64,000 nucleotides of DNA from the NCBI RefSeq assembly GCF_900105585.1, contig NZ_FNRT01000002.1:2356001-2420000 (forward strand), written 5' to 3'. This document shows positions 33,026-42,581 of the stretch, piece after piece. Under the pieces are notes generated by a model that was not told the origin of the DNA, searched no databases, and saw only the letters and a list, made by a program, of their open reading frames with translations. The translations under genes and the position numbers were made by a program. How positions within the stretch are numbered: the first letter of the stretch is position 1; each line of letters starts with the position of its first letter. This stretch comes from Nocardioides exalbidus (GTDB lineage Bacteria; Actinomycetota; Actinomycetes; Propionibacteriales; Nocardioidaceae).

Positions 33026-34392
33026 GCGCGTCTCCGCAGCGGGTGGTCGTCGTCGGGGCCGACGCCGCCGGCATGTCCGCCGCCCACCAGGCGCTGCGGA
33101 CGGCCAGGCGGACCGGTCGTGAGCTGGCGATCACCGTGCTCGACAAGGGCACCCACACGTCCTACAGCGCCTGCGGGATCCCCTACTGGATGGCCGGTGA
33201 CGTCGCGAGCGGTGACGACCTGGTCGCGCGCACGGCCGAGCAGCACCGCGAGGCCGGCATCGACCTGCGGCTCGGGACCGAGGTGGTCGCCGCCGACCTC
33301 GCCGCGCGGACGGTGACGACGGCCGACGGCACCGTGGTGGAGTACGACGACCTGGTGGTCGCCAGCGGCGCCCCGGCCGTGGTGCCCGACTGGGCGCTGC
33401 GCCCCGACGGGTCGGCCCACGACGGGGTGGGTGTGGTCAAGACGCTCGACGACGGCGCGGAGTGGCTCGAGCGGTTCGCTGCCGCGGGCGACGACGCGCG
33501 CGTGGTCGTCGTGGGTGGCGGCTACGTCGGCGTCGAGGTGGCGGAGGCGGCCCTGCGGCACGGATTCGCGGTCACCGTGATCACCCGTGGTCAGGGCATG
33601 TCGATGCTCGAGGACGAGATGAAGGAGCGGGTCAACGCCGCCCTGCGCGAGGCCGGCGCCGAGGTGGTCCTCGGTGCGGAGGTGACCGGGCTCGACACGC
33701 GCGACGGCCGCGTCACCGGCGTGCACTGGGACGGCGGGAGCCGGCCGGCCGACCTCGTGGTGGTCGCGACCGGCGTCCGTCCGGCCACGTCGTTCCTGAC
33801 CGGTTCGGGTCTCGAGATGACCGGCAACGGCGCGCTCCGGCCGGACCCGCACGGTCGCGTCGCCGAGCACGTGTGGGCGGCCGGCGACTGCTGCGAGGTG
33901 CGGCGGCGGATCGACGACGCATGGGTGTTCCGCCCGCTCGGGACCTATGCCACCAAGCACGGACGTGCGCTCGGCGACAGCCTCGCCGGGGGATCGCTCG
34001 CCTTCGACGGCATGGTCGACACCGCCATCACCCGCTTCGTCCACGGCGACACCTACCTCGAGATCGCCCGGACCGGGCTGTCGCGCGACGAGGCCGCGGG
34101 CCTCGACGTCGTCGCGCTGGTGACGGAGGGGACCACGACCACCGACTACATGCCCGAGGCCGAGCCGATCGCGATCTGGGTGATGGCCGATCGCGAGACC
34201 CGCCGCCTGCTCGGCGTGCAGGTCGTCGGCGGCCGGGGTGCCGGCAAGCGCATCGACACCGCCGCCGCCGTGCTCTGGTCCGGCGGCACGGTCGACGACC
34301 TCGCGTGGATGGACCTCGCCTACGCCCCGCCGTTCTCCTCGACGTGGGAGGTGCTCGGCGTGGCGGCCCGGCGGGTGGCGGAGAGAATCTGA
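33022..34392 (+). CDS. FAD-dependent pyridine nucleotide-disulfide oxidoreductase (CoA-disulfide reductase-like)
   Basis: A 456-residue flavoprotein. FAD-binding VVGADAAGMSA lies near 10-20. A single redox Cys, C51 in SYSACGIPY, matches the CoA-disulfide reductase/NADH peroxidase group. The NAD-binding GGGYVGVEVAE follows, then the second FAD motif HVWAAGDCCE and the dimer domain. Mycothiol producers keep CoA as a second thiol, so a CoA-disulfide role is plausible. There is no rhodanese domain. ATGA overlap couples it to the aldo/keto reductase. Confidence 0.87.
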   Translation: MSASPQRVVVVGADAAGMSAAHQALRTARRTGRELAITVLDKGTHTSYSACGIPYWMAGDVASGDDLVARTAEQHREAGIDLRLGTEVVAADLAARTVTTADGTVVEYDDLVVASGAPAVVPDWALRPDGSAHDGVGVVKTLDDGAEWLERFAAAGDDARVVVVGGGYVGVEVAEAALRHGFAVTVITRGQGMSMLEDEMKERVNAALREAGAEVVLGAEVTGLDTRDGRVTGVHWDGGSRPADLVVVATGVRPATSFLTGSGLEMTGNGALRPDPHGRVAEHVWAAGDCCEVRRRIDDAWVFRPLGTYATKHGRALGDSLAGGSLAFDGMVDTAITRFVHGDTYLEIARTGLSRDEAAGLDVVALVTEGTTTTDYMPEAEPIAIWVMADRETRRLLGVQVVGGRGAGKRIDTAAAVLWSGGTVDDLAWMDLAYAPPFSSTWEVLGVAARRVAERI

Positions 34393-34436
34393 CGCCTGCC
34401 CTGCAACACCCGGCCGGGATGCGGCGTTGGTAGGGC

Positions 34437-34952
34437 ATGACGACGTTGATCGAGCTCGGGAGGACCCGCGTGGAGGTGCCCGACTTCGACAGCTGGGTCG
34501 CGGCCCGGGGTCCGGGACTCCTGCGGCTGGCCTACGTCCTCACCGGCAGTGCGACCGACGCCGAGGACGTCGTGCAGGACGCGCTGTCCCGGGCGCTGCC
34601 GCGCTGGTCGCGGATCGCACGCGTGGAGGACCCCGACGCCTACGTGCGCCGGATGGTCGTCAACGCCAACGTCTCGGGCTGGCGAAAGTTCCGCCGGCGC
34701 GAGCTGCCCGTCGACACCGTCCTCGACCGTCCGGTGCCTGCCGGCGTGGAGCCGGAGGAGCGCGACCGGCTCTGGCGCGCCTGCCGGGCGTTGCCGGCCG
34801 ACCAGCGCACCGCAGTGGTGCTGCGGTTCTACGAGGACCTGGACTACGCCGAGATCGCCGCCCTGACCGGGGTGCGCGAGGGCAGCGTGCGCTCCCGCGT
34901 GTCCCGCGGGATCGCGACGCTCCGACACGAGCTGGGAGACGACGATGAGTGA
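34437..34952 (+). CDS. SigE-family ECF RNA polymerase sigma factor
   Basis: A 171-residue sigma factor. Region 2 spans about 25-85 (LLRLAYVLTGSATDAEDVVQDAL). Region 4 spans about 115-165 (LPADQRTAVVLRFYEDLDYAEIAALTG), with the recognition helix following at VREGSVRSRVSRG. It overlaps the next gene by 8 bp. That gene encodes a single-pass membrane protein, so it is the probable anti-sigma partner or client. Confidence 0.92.
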   Translation: MTTLIELGRTRVEVPDFDSWVAARGPGLLRLAYVLTGSATDAEDVVQDALSRALPRWSRIARVEDPDAYVRRMVVNANVSGWRKFRRRELPVDTVLDRPVPAGVEPEERDRLWRACRALPADQRTAVVLRFYEDLDYAEIAALTGVREGSVRSRVSRGIATLRHELGDDDE

Positions 34953-35940
34953 GCGGACGAGCGATCTCGAGGCACGGCTGCGCGACGCCCTCGGCGAGCA
35001 CGCCGCGGCGGCGCCCGACGCGACCGGGCTGGCCGCGGGTGCGCGGCGACGGCTCCGCCGGCGTCGTACGACACTCGCGGTGGCGGTCGCGGGCGTGGTC
35101 GCGGCCGCAGTGCCGTGGGGGCTCACCGCCCTGGGCGACGGCGGCGGGAGCGGGACGGGTGACCCGGACGGCACGCGTGTGGCCACGCAGCCGCCGGTGG
35201 CGATCCCCCAGGGCTTCCGCGCCGAGACCTGGCACGACCTGACCTTCGACGTGCCCGACGACTGGAGCCACGGCGGCACCGACTGGTGCGCCTTCGACGG
35301 CACGCTCGGCGATGCACCGCGGGTCGCGCGACCGGACACCGTCGCCTTCCGGATCGGGTGCTCGCCCACCCACGGCTGGGGCGCGACGATCGGGGTGCTG
35401 GACGGCGAGGAACCGCCCTACGCCAGTGGTGACGTCTGGCAGGCGTGGTTCGAGGGGGAGGACCCGGACTATCCCGACGGGACGTGGATGGGCTACTGGC
35501 AGGACGGACAGGACACGGTCGTGGTGGCCACTCCCGACGAGGCACTCACCCGCCGGATCGTGGACTCCGTACGACGCTTCGTGGGTGTCGACCCCCACGG
35601 CTGCCCGGCCACGCTCGGGGACGCTGAGGCGCTCACCTCGAGCGACAGCCCGCTCACGCTCTGCCGCTACGACGCGCAGGACCTGCTCGCAGCGAGCGGG
35701 ACCTGGACAGGTGGGGCGGCCGCGAGCCGGTGGACCACTCTCGAGCAGGCGCCGGTCGCCACCCTCGACAGCGGCTGCGCCAACCAGTCCCTGAGCAGCC
35801 GCATCGTGGTCCTCGACGCCGACGGCTACCGCGGCACGGGGGTGGTCGACGGCTGCCGGAAGGGCCTCGGCCTCTACTTCGACGGCTCGACGCGGAAGCT
35901 GACCCCGGCGGCGCACCAGGTCCTGGCCTCGATCGGCTGA
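34945..35940 (+). CDS. Single-pass membrane protein, possible anti-sigma partner
   Basis: A 331-residue protein. A cytoplasmic N-terminus (~1-35, LEARLRDALGEHAAAAPD) and a basic patch RRRLRRRR precede one membrane helix (~43-62). The ~260-residue outside domain with four or more cysteines is unfamiliar. The N-terminal helical segment recalls short anti-sigma sensors encoded after SigE-type factors, but no zinc HxxxCxxC motif is visible. Translation is coupled to the sigma gene. Function inferred from position only. Confidence 0.7.
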   Translation: MSERTSDLEARLRDALGEHAAAAPDATGLAAGARRRLRRRRTTLAVAVAGVVAAAVPWGLTALGDGGGSGTGDPDGTRVATQPPVAIPQGFRAETWHDLTFDVPDDWSHGGTDWCAFDGTLGDAPRVARPDTVAFRIGCSPTHGWGATIGVLDGEEPPYASGDVWQAWFEGEDPDYPDGTWMGYWQDGQDTVVVATPDEALTRRIVDSVRRFVGVDPHGCPATLGDAEALTSSDSPLTLCRYDAQDLLAASGTWTGGAAASRWTTLEQAPVATLDSGCANQSLSSRIVVLDADGYRGTGVVDGCRKGLGLYFDGSTRKLTPAAHQVLASIG

Positions 35941-35955
35941 GCCTCGATCGGCTGA
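35926..35955. repeat. 15-bp tandem duplication across a stop codon
   Basis: GCCTCGATCGGCTGA occurs at 35926-35940 and again at 35941-35955. A decayed third copy follows. The first copy contains the gene's stop, so the second repeats the last codons and stop downstream. Confidence 0.9.
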
Positions 35956-35958
35956 GCC

Positions 35959-37212
35959 TCAGTCGGGCTGGACCGCCTTGCGCACCTCGTTGACGCAGAG
36001 CGCGACGAAGGCGAGCGCGCAGAGCACCATCAGCACGTTGGAGTGGAGCTTGTTGCGCCACTCGGCCGGCGTCCGGTCCGTGTTGAGCAGCCACAGCAGG
36101 GTGACGGCGAGGAACGGCATGAAGAACGCGCCGAGGACGCCGTAGGCGAGGATCAGCCAGACCGGCTTGCCGAGGAACATCATGATCATCGGCGGGAAGG
36201 TCAGCCAGAGGATGTAGGCGCGGTACCACCTGCCGCCGGCGCGGGCGTCGTCGGCGGGACCGTTGGTCATGTGCCGCATGAAGTCGGCGAACATCAGGCT
36301 GACGCCGTTCCACACACCGACGAGCGACGACATCGCCGCCGCCCAGAAGCCCAGCAGGAAGAGCTTGCCGGCCCACTGGCCGTAGCGGTCCTGGAGCACG
36401 ACGCCGAGGTCGACCAGGCCCTGGTCGCCGCTCTCGATCGCGACGCTGGTCGAGTAGAGCAGCTCGGCGCCGACGACGAGGGTGGCCAGCACGAAGATGC
36501 CGGTGACGATGTAGGCGACGGTGTTGTCGATGCGCATGACCCGCATGAACTCCGGCGTGTTCCAGCCCTTCTCGCGCAGCCAGTAGCCGTAGGCCGCCAA
36601 GGTGATGGTGCCGCCCACGCCGCCGGCGAGCGCCAGCGTGTTGACCAGGCCGTCCTCGGGGATGCGCGGCGCGAGGCCGGTCAGCAGCTCACCGAGGTTG
36701 GGCAGCGTCAACAGGGCCGCGCCGACCATCGTGACGAACATGATCCCGACCAGCGCCGCGAGCACCTTCTCGAAGATCCCGTAGCGCCCCGTCCACACGA
36801 GCAGCAGGCCCAGGACGCCGGAGAGGATGCCCAACCACGTCGTCGACAGGCCGCCGGCGAGACCCTGCAGGGCGAGCCCGGTGCCGGCCATCGCGGCAGC
36901 GCCGTACACGAAGCCCCAGATCACGATGTAGGGCGCGAAGTACCACGTCGTCCATGCCCCGAGCGAGCGCCAGCCCTCGAAGATCGTCTTTCCGGTCGCC
37001 AGCGAGTAGCGGCCCGCGCCCTCCACCAGCACGATCTTCATCACGCAGCCGACGACCACGCACCACAGCAGCGTGTAGCCGAACTTCTGCCCCGCGATCA
37101 GCGTCGCGACCAGGTCGGCCGCACCGACGCCGGTGGCGGCCACCACCAGTCCGGGACCCACGATCTTCCACTTCGTGGCGGGCGCTTGCTCGGGCGTGGT
37201 CGTCGAGGCCAT
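35959..37212 (-). CDS. Nramp-family-like transporter lacking canonical metal motifs
   Basis: A 417-residue protein with about eleven membrane helices and the LeuT/Nramp-like layout. The first helix begins GPGLVVAATGVGAADLVATLIAG, whereas metal-transporting Nramp proteins have DPGN at this place. The sixth helix reads GGVGGTITLAAYGYW without the MPH motif. Both halves of the known transition-metal site are therefore missing, so the substrate should not be assumed. ATG 37212 is used, preceded by AGGGTGG; GTG 37221 is in frame. It diverges from the ABC-F gene. Confidence 0.82.
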   Translation of the reverse strand: MASTTTPEQAPATKWKIVGPGLVVAATGVGAADLVATLIAGQKFGYTLLWCVVVGCVMKIVLVEGAGRYSLATGKTIFEGWRSLGAWTTWYFAPYIVIWGFVYGAAAMAGTGLALQGLAGGLSTTWLGILSGVLGLLLVWTGRYGIFEKVLAALVGIMFVTMVGAALLTLPNLGELLTGLAPRIPEDGLVNTLALAGGVGGTITLAAYGYWLREKGWNTPEFMRVMRIDNTVAYIVTGIFVLATLVVGAELLYSTSVAIESGDQGLVDLGVVLQDRYGQWAGKLFLLGFWAAAMSSLVGVWNGVSLMFADFMRHMTNGPADDARAGGRWYRAYILWLTFPPMIMMFLGKPVWLILAYGVLGAFFMPFLAVTLLWLLNTDRTPAEWRNKLHSNVLMVLCALAFVALCVNEVRKAVQPD

Positions 37213-37274
37213 GCGTGCCACCCTAACGGTGGACTAGACCGCATATCCATGCGACGACTCGGGGTCGGGCTTGC

Positions 37275-37280
37275 GACAAT
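37275..37280 (+). promoter_or_regulatory. Candidate leaderless -10 of the ABC-F gene
   Basis: GACAAT ends seven bases before GTG 37288, where no Shine-Dalgarno is visible. Confidence 0.35.
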
Positions 37281-37287
37281 CGTCCAC

Positions 37288-38967
37288 GTGGGACATGTGG
37301 ACGTGGCCGGTGTGAGGTACGAGCTGCCGGACGGGCGGGTGCTGCTCGACGACGTCAGCTTCCGGGTCGGCGACGGCCAGAAGGTCGCCCTCGTCGGCGC
37401 CAACGGGGCCGGCAAGACGACGCTCCTGCGCATCGTCACCGGCGACCTGACCCCGCACGCGGGTGTCGTCACCCGGTCCGGCGGGCTCGGGGTGATGCGC
37501 CAGTTCGTCGGCCACGGCGGCGGTGACGAGACCGTCCACGACCTGCTGCTCTCGGTGGCCCCGCCGCGGGTCCGCACGGCCGCGGAGGCCGTCGACGCCG
37601 CCGAGCTGGCGCTGATGGACGTCGACGACGAGCGCACCCAGATGGCCTACGCGACCGCCCTGGGGGAGTACGCCGACGCCGGCGGCTACGACACCGAGGT
37701 GGTCTGGGACGTGTGCACCACCGCGTCGATGTCGCTGCCGTTCGACCGCGCGCGCCACCGCCTGCTGTCGACCCTCTCCGGTGGTGAGCAGAAGAGGCTG
37801 GTGCTGGAGTACCTCCTGCGGGGCCCCGACCAGGTGCTGCTGCTCGACGAGCCGGACAACTACCTCGACGTGCCGGGCAAGATCTGGCTCGAGGAGCGGA
37901 TCCGCGAGTCGGCGAAGACCATCCTGTTCATCAGCCACGACCGCGAGCTGCTCAACAACACCGCGACCCGCATCGTCACCGTCGAGCTCGGCAGCGCCGG
38001 CAACCTCGTGTGGACCCACCCGGGCGGCTTCGCGTCGTACCACGAGGCGCGCAGCGACCGCTTCGAGCGCTTCGAGGAGATGCGCCGGCGCTGGGACGAG
38101 GAGCACGCCAAGATCAAGGCGCTCGTGCTGCGGCTCAAGATCAAGTCGGAGTACAACGACGGCATGTCCTCGCAGTACCGCGCGGCGCAGACGCGGCTGA
38201 AGAAGTTCGAGGACGCCGGACCGCCGATGGAGCAGCCGCGCGAGCAGCAGGTGACGATGCGGCTCAAGGGCGGGCGCACCGGCAAGCGCGCCGTCGTGGC
38301 CACGGGGCTCGAGCTCACCGGTCTGATGAAGCCGTTCGACCTGGAGGTCTGGTACGGCGAGCGGGTGGCCGTGCTCGGCTCCAACGGATCGGGCAAGTCG
38401 CACTTCCTGCGTCTCCTCGCAGCCGGCGGCAGCGACCCGGACGTCGAGCACCAGCCGGTCGGCGACCCGCCGGAGCCGGTCCGCCACACGGGCAACGCCA
38501 AGCTCGGCGCCCGGGTCCGTCCGGGGTGGTTCGTGCAGACGCACGCCCATCCCGAGCTCGTCGGCCGGACGCTGCTGGAGATCCTGCACCGCGGCGACGA
38601 CCACCGTGACGGCATGGGCCGCGAGGCCGCGAGCCGGGTGCTCGACCGCTACGAGCTCGCCCACGCCGGCGAGCAGGCCTTCGAGTCGCTGAGCGGCGGC
38701 CAGCAGGCGCGCTTCCAGATCCTGCTCCTCGAGCTCTCCGGCGCCACCCTGCTGCTGCTCGACGAGCCCACCGACAACCTCGACGTCCAGTCGGCCGAGG
38801 CGCTGGAGGCCGGGCTCGAGGCCTTCGAGGGCACCGTGCTCGCGGTCACCCACGACCGCTGGTTCGCCCGCGGCTTCGACCGGTTCCTGGTCTACGGCGC
38901 CGACGGCGAGGTCTACGAGTCGCCCGGCCCGGTCTGGGACGAGGGACGCGTCAGCCGGGCCCGATGA
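37288..38967 (+). CDS. ABC-F family ATP-binding protein
   Basis: A 559-residue soluble protein with two ABC domains and no membrane segments. Walker A sequences are GANGAGKTT and GSNGSGKSH, signatures LSGGEQKRL and LSGGQQARF, and Walker B regions LLLDEPDNYLD and LLLDEPTDNLD. The charged linker at ~270-310 (RRRWDEEHAKIKALVLRLK) is the ABC-F hallmark that reaches toward the ribosomal P site. ABC-F proteins act in translation; some protect against antibiotics, others are housekeeping EttA/Uup types. The sequence does not decide. ATG 37249 would extend the N-terminus by 13 residues. Confidence 0.9.
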   Translation: MGHVDVAGVRYELPDGRVLLDDVSFRVGDGQKVALVGANGAGKTTLLRIVTGDLTPHAGVVTRSGGLGVMRQFVGHGGGDETVHDLLLSVAPPRVRTAAEAVDAAELALMDVDDERTQMAYATALGEYADAGGYDTEVVWDVCTTASMSLPFDRARHRLLSTLSGGEQKRLVLEYLLRGPDQVLLLDEPDNYLDVPGKIWLEERIRESAKTILFISHDRELLNNTATRIVTVELGSAGNLVWTHPGGFASYHEARSDRFERFEEMRRRWDEEHAKIKALVLRLKIKSEYNDGMSSQYRAAQTRLKKFEDAGPPMEQPREQQVTMRLKGGRTGKRAVVATGLELTGLMKPFDLEVWYGERVAVLGSNGSGKSHFLRLLAAGGSDPDVEHQPVGDPPEPVRHTGNAKLGARVRPGWFVQTHAHPELVGRTLLEILHRGDDHRDGMGREAASRVLDRYELAHAGEQAFESLSGGQQARFQILLLELSGATLLLLDEPTDNLDVQSAEALEAGLEAFEGTVLAVTHDRWFARGFDRFLVYGADGEVYESPGPVWDEGRVSRAR

Positions 38968-39009
38968 CGCGGAGGCGGCGTCCGGGACTCCTCGTACCTC
39001 GGCCAGGCC

Positions 39010-39636
39010 TCAGGAGACGTTGACGCAGACCACCCAGGCCTCGCCGAACCCGGGCGTCGGAGCGCTGGGGCCCGGCGAGTACTCGACCTGCCACCCGGTC
39101 CCGTCGCTCAGCGGCTTGCTGTCGTCGAGGAACCACATGTACTGCGCCTGGCTCCCGCCGCCGCCGATGGCCTTCTTGCCCGTCGGGCAGAGTGCCTGGG
39201 CGGTGTAGGACCCGTTCGACGACACCGTCGTCCCGCGCACCACCTGGTAGCCCGAGACCCCCGCCGGCCCGACGGGGCCCTGGGGCCCGTCGGCGCCCCT
39301 CGGGCCCGTCGCCCCGGCCGGTCCGGTCACCCCGGTGGCTCCGGCAGGTCCGGTCGGCCCGGTGGTTCCGGCAGGTCCGGCCGGACCGGTCGCGCCGGCG
39401 GGGAGCTGGCCGTCCGCGAAGTCCTTGGCGGCGAGGCTCCCGTCCGCGACGTCCTGGCTGCTGATCGCGCCGTTCTTGACGTTCTTGCCCGTGATGGTGC
39501 CGGCCTTGAGGTCCTTGCCCGTCAGCGACCCGTCGAGGACGTCCTTGCCCGTGACCTGCACGGCGGCGTACGACGTCCCGCCGAGTGCCACCACCAGCGC
39601 CAGCGTCGAGGTCACGTGCGCGTAGCCGATCCTCAT
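39010..39636 (-). CDS. Secreted collagen-like protein
   Basis: A 208-residue exported protein. The signal peptide is at 1-24 ([15 protein letters not shown]). Five degenerate ten-residue repeats follow (28-77; for example [30 protein letters not shown]). Sixteen Gly-X-Y triplets (81-128, rich in GPA and GAT) should form a short triple helix. The C-terminal domain (129-208) has two cysteines and probably trimerises or binds. There is no cell-wall anchor. ATG 39636 is chosen because it places the signal peptide correctly. Function unknown. Confidence 0.88.
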   Translation of the reverse strand: MRIGYAHVTSTLALVVALGGTSYAAVQVTGKDVLDGSLTGKDLKAGTITGKNVKNGAISSQDVADGSLAAKDFADGQLPAGATGPAGPAGTTGPTGPAGATGVTGPAGATGPRGADGPQGPVGPAGVSGYQVVRGTTVSSNGSYTAQALCPTGKKAIGGGGSQAQYMWFLDDSKPLSDGTGWQVEYSPGPSAPTPGFGEAWVVCVNVS

Positions 39637-39796
39637 GTGTCCACCCGTCCCGGAGTCGTGGGCGTCCGTCGCGGCTGCCACGTCCCTGCCCGCGCACGAC
39701 CTTCCCACTGCGCGCGCGGTGTGGTGGTGGATTCGCCGATTTCGCCGGTGCGCGAGCCGCATCGCCGGACCCTTGCCACGCGAGGGCACCAGGGTG

Positions 39797-40291
39797 ATGC
39801 TGACGGGTGTGACCTTCCACGGTGGCTACGCCCTGCGACCGGGGGATGCGCTCGAGGACCTCGACATGGGAGGCGGCAGCCTGCTGTCGCTCAAGGTGAC
39901 GGCAGCCGAGTCGCACGGTCTCGTCACGGTCCTCGAGGGGGTCGTCCTCGCGGGAGGGCCGCCGCTGCACGTCCACGACGCCGAGGACGAGGTCGTCGTC
40001 GTGGTCGAAGGAGAGCTGGACTACCAGGTCGGGGCCGAGCGAGGTGTCCTCGCCGAGGGCGGCGTGCTGTGGTTCCCGCGGTCCGTGCCGCACGCCGTCG
40101 CCAACCTGGGCGCGGCACCGTGCCGGTTCGTCACCGTGGTCACGCCCGGTGGCATCGAGGAGTTCTTCCGCGGCCAGCGCGACTACCTCGCCGGCCTGTC
40201 GCCGGGGCAGGTCCCCGATCCCCGCGCGATGGACTCGATCGAGGGTGCCGAGCAGCGCCGCGTGGTCGGCCCGCCGCTCAGAACGCGCTGA
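39797..40291 (+). CDS. Cupin domain protein
   Basis: A 164-residue single-domain cupin. Motif 1 reads [22 protein letters not shown] with metal-ligand candidates H58, H60 and E65. Motif 2 reads [14 protein letters not shown] with H99. Substrate unknown; small cupins include dioxygenases and isomerases. GAGGG lies ten bases upstream; GTG 39794 is an alternative start. Its 3' end overlaps the acyl-CoA dehydrogenase gene by 14 bp in convergent orientation. Confidence 0.82.
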   Translation: MLTGVTFHGGYALRPGDALEDLDMGGGSLLSLKVTAAESHGLVTVLEGVVLAGGPPLHVHDAEDEVVVVVEGELDYQVGAERGVLAEGGVLWFPRSVPHAVANLGAAPCRFVTVVTPGGIEEFFRGQRDYLAGLSPGQVPDPRAMDSIEGAEQRRVVGPPLRTR

Positions 40292-41426
40292 TGCCCGTCT
40301 CCGCGCGCCCGATGAGCAGCTTCTGGATCTGCGAGGTGCCTTCGTAGAGCGTCATCACGCGGGCGTCCCGCAGGTACTTCGCGACCGGGAAGTCGTCGAC
40401 GTAGCCCGCCCCGCCGTGCACCTGGATCGCGTTGTTGGCGGCGCGGACCGCGGCCTCGGACGCGAAGAGCTTGGCCTTGGACGCGGCGGTGCCGTAGGGC
40501 TCGCCGCGGTCGATCAGGTCGGCGCAGCGCCACGCCAGGAGGCGGGCCGCGTCGGCGTCGACGGACATGTCGGCGATCAGGTCCTGCACGAGCTGGAACG
40601 ACGCGATCGGCTTGCCGAACTGCGTGCGCTCGGCGGCGTACGCCACCGACGCCTCGAGGCAGCCCTGCACGATGCCGACGCAGCCGGAGGCCACCGCGAG
40701 GCGCCCCTTGTCGAGGGTGCCCATCGCGATCTTGAAGCCCTGGCCGACCTCGCCGAGGCGCGCGGAGTCCGGGAGCCGTACGTCGTCGAGGAACAGCTCG
40801 GCCGTCGCCTGGCCGCGCAGGCCGAGCTTGTTCTTCACCTCGCGGGCGCGGAAGCCGGGGGAGTCGGTCGGCACGAGGAACGCGGTCACCCCGCGCGGGC
40901 CGTCGTCGCTGGTGCGGGCGAAGACGAGGGCGACGTCGGCCCAGGTGCCGTTGGTGATGAAGAGCTTCTGGCCGTTGACCACCCAGTCGTCGCCGTCCCG
41001 GGTGGCGCGCGAGGTGAGGTTGCCGGCGTCCGAGCCGGTGCCGGGCTCGGTGAGCCCGAAGCACCCGAGCTTCGTCGCGGACGCGAGCGCGGGCAGCCAC
41101 TCCTGCTTCTGCTCCTCGGTGCCGTGGAAGAGGATCGACTTGCCGACGAGCCCGCTGCTGACCGAGACGATCCCGCGCAGCGCGGAGTCGGCGCGGCCGA
41201 GCTCCTCCATCGCGAGGGAGTACGTCACGTAGTCGCCGCCGACGCCGCCGTACTCCTCCGGGATGGTGAGCCCGAAGAAGCCGAGCTCGGCCATCCGGGG
41301 CACGATCGCGAGGTCGACCGACTCGTCGTGGTCCCACTGCATCCGGTGCGGGACCGCCTCGCGCTCGAGGAAGTCGCGCGCCAGCGACCGGAAGGCCTGC
41401 TGCTCCTCGGTGAGCGAGAGGTCCAT
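40278..41426 (-). CDS. Acyl-CoA dehydrogenase (canonical active type)
   Basis: A 382-residue FAD enzyme that introduces the alpha-beta double bond in acyl-CoA. It has FGLTEPGTGSDAG for FAD binding and LYEGTSQIQ with the catalytic Glu (E362) in the position used by short/medium-chain enzymes. The start ATG 41426 lies two bases after the stop of the next gene upstream, so it is third in a three-gene operon of acyl-CoA dehydrogenases. Confidence 0.93.
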   Translation of the reverse strand: MDLSLTEEQQAFRSLARDFLEREAVPHRMQWDHDESVDLAIVPRMAELGFFGLTIPEEYGGVGGDYVTYSLAMEELGRADSALRGIVSVSSGLVGKSILFHGTEEQKQEWLPALASATKLGCFGLTEPGTGSDAGNLTSRATRDGDDWVVNGQKLFITNGTWADVALVFARTSDDGPRGVTAFLVPTDSPGFRAREVKNKLGLRGQATAELFLDDVRLPDSARLGEVGQGFKIAMGTLDKGRLAVASGCVGIVQGCLEASVAYAAERTQFGKPIASFQLVQDLIADMSVDADAARLLAWRCADLIDRGEPYGTAASKAKLFASEAAVRAANNAIQVHGGAGYVDDFPVAKYLRDARVMTLYEGTSQIQKLLIGRAETGISAF

Positions 41427-41428
41427 GC

Positions 41429-42568
41429 CTAGAGCGCCTCGACCAGCTCGTGGTCGTCGACGCGCGCGGCCAGGCGGGTGAGGTGGTGCGAGCCGTTGCC
41501 GAGCCACTGCTCCAGGACGGTCAGGTGCGCGGTGCCGACGCCGACGGCGTACTCCGCGGTCATCCCGATGCCGCCGTGCAGCTGGATCGCCTCCTGGCCG
41601 ATGTGGCGCCCGGACCGGCTGACCTGCAGCCCCACCCGGTCGGCTGCGTCGGCGACAGCCTCGGGGTCGCCGCCGGCGATCGTCATCGTCGCCCAGTCGA
41701 CGAGGCTGGTCGCGAGCTCGAGGGAGACGTACATGTCGGCGGCGCGGAAGTTCAGCGCCTGGAAGGTGTTGAGCGTGACCCCGAACTGCTTGCGCGACTT
41801 CAGGTAGTCGGTCGTCGCCCGCACCTGGCTCTGCATCACGCCGAGCGCCTGGTTGGCGCCCATGATCCGGGTGAGGTCGCTGATCGTGGCGATGCTGGCG
41901 GACAGGTCGCGTCCGGGCTCGCCGAGCGGCGTGGCCGCACTGCCGTCGAAGGTGACGCTGGCAGCGCGGGTGAGGTCGGCCGTCGCGTATCCCGTCACGG
42001 TGGCTGCGGACGCAGCCACGAGGAAGACACCGGTGCCGCCGTCGTCAGGCAGGGCCGCGGTCACGACCAGGTGGTCGGCCGACTCGCCGCCGACGACCGG
42101 GTCGGCCACTCCGTCGAGCGTCCAGTCGCCGCCGGAGACGGTGGCGCGGACGCCGTCCGCGCGCGAGGCCCAGCGTCCACCGGGGGAGGTGTCGGCCGCG
42201 GCGAGCACGATCTCCCCGGAGCTCAGCCGGCCCAGCAGGTCGGCCTTCTGCTCAGGCGTGCCGACCGCGGCGACCAGGCCGCCCGCGTGCACGACCGTGG
42301 CGAGGTAGGGCTCCGGCGCGAGCACGCGGCCGAGCTCCTGGCACACGATGCCGATCTCGACCGGCCCGGCCCCGACGCCGCCGTCGGCCTCGCTGAAGGG
42401 CAGCCCGAGGACGCCCATCTCGGCCAGCCTGCCCCAGAGGGCGCGGTCGAAGCCCGGCTCCTCGGCCACCGTGCGCCGGCGCGCCTCGTGGTCGGCGTAC
42501 GCCCCATTGAGGAGGCCGCGGACGGCCTCGCGCAGGGCCTGCTGCTCGTCGTCGTAGGTGAAGTCCAT
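41429..42568 (-). CDS. Acyl-CoA dehydrogenase, non-canonical subunit
   Basis: A 379-residue acyl-CoA dehydrogenase homologue. The fold is preserved (GRLAEMGVLGLPFSEADGGVG and QLHGGIGMTAEYAVG), but the C-terminal YEGTS motif is replaced by LEQWLGNGSHH, so the usual catalytic Glu is missing. It pairs with the neighbouring gene 13 bp upstream. This resembles mycobacterial heteromeric enzymes such as ChsE1-ChsE2, in which two unlike subunits make one site. Tightly packed with both neighbours. Confidence 0.87.
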   Translation of the reverse strand: MDFTYDDEQQALREAVRGLLNGAYADHEARRRTVAEEPGFDRALWGRLAEMGVLGLPFSEADGGVGAGPVEIGIVCQELGRVLAPEPYLATVVHAGGLVAAVGTPEQKADLLGRLSSGEIVLAAADTSPGGRWASRADGVRATVSGGDWTLDGVADPVVGGESADHLVVTAALPDDGGTGVFLVAASAATVTGYATADLTRAASVTFDGSAATPLGEPGRDLSASIATISDLTRIMGANQALGVMQSQVRATTDYLKSRKQFGVTLNTFQALNFRAADMYVSLELATSLVDWATMTIAGGDPEAVADAADRVGLQVSRSGRHIGQEAIQLHGGIGMTAEYAVGVGTAHLTVLEQWLGNGSHHLTRLAARVDDHELVEAL

Positions 42569-42581
42569 CGTCGTTGCTCCC

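Noticed and set aside
36043..37287. Long N-terminal extension of the ABC-F gene
   Set aside because: It is antisense to the Nramp-like gene, and ABC-F similarity starts at about 37288.
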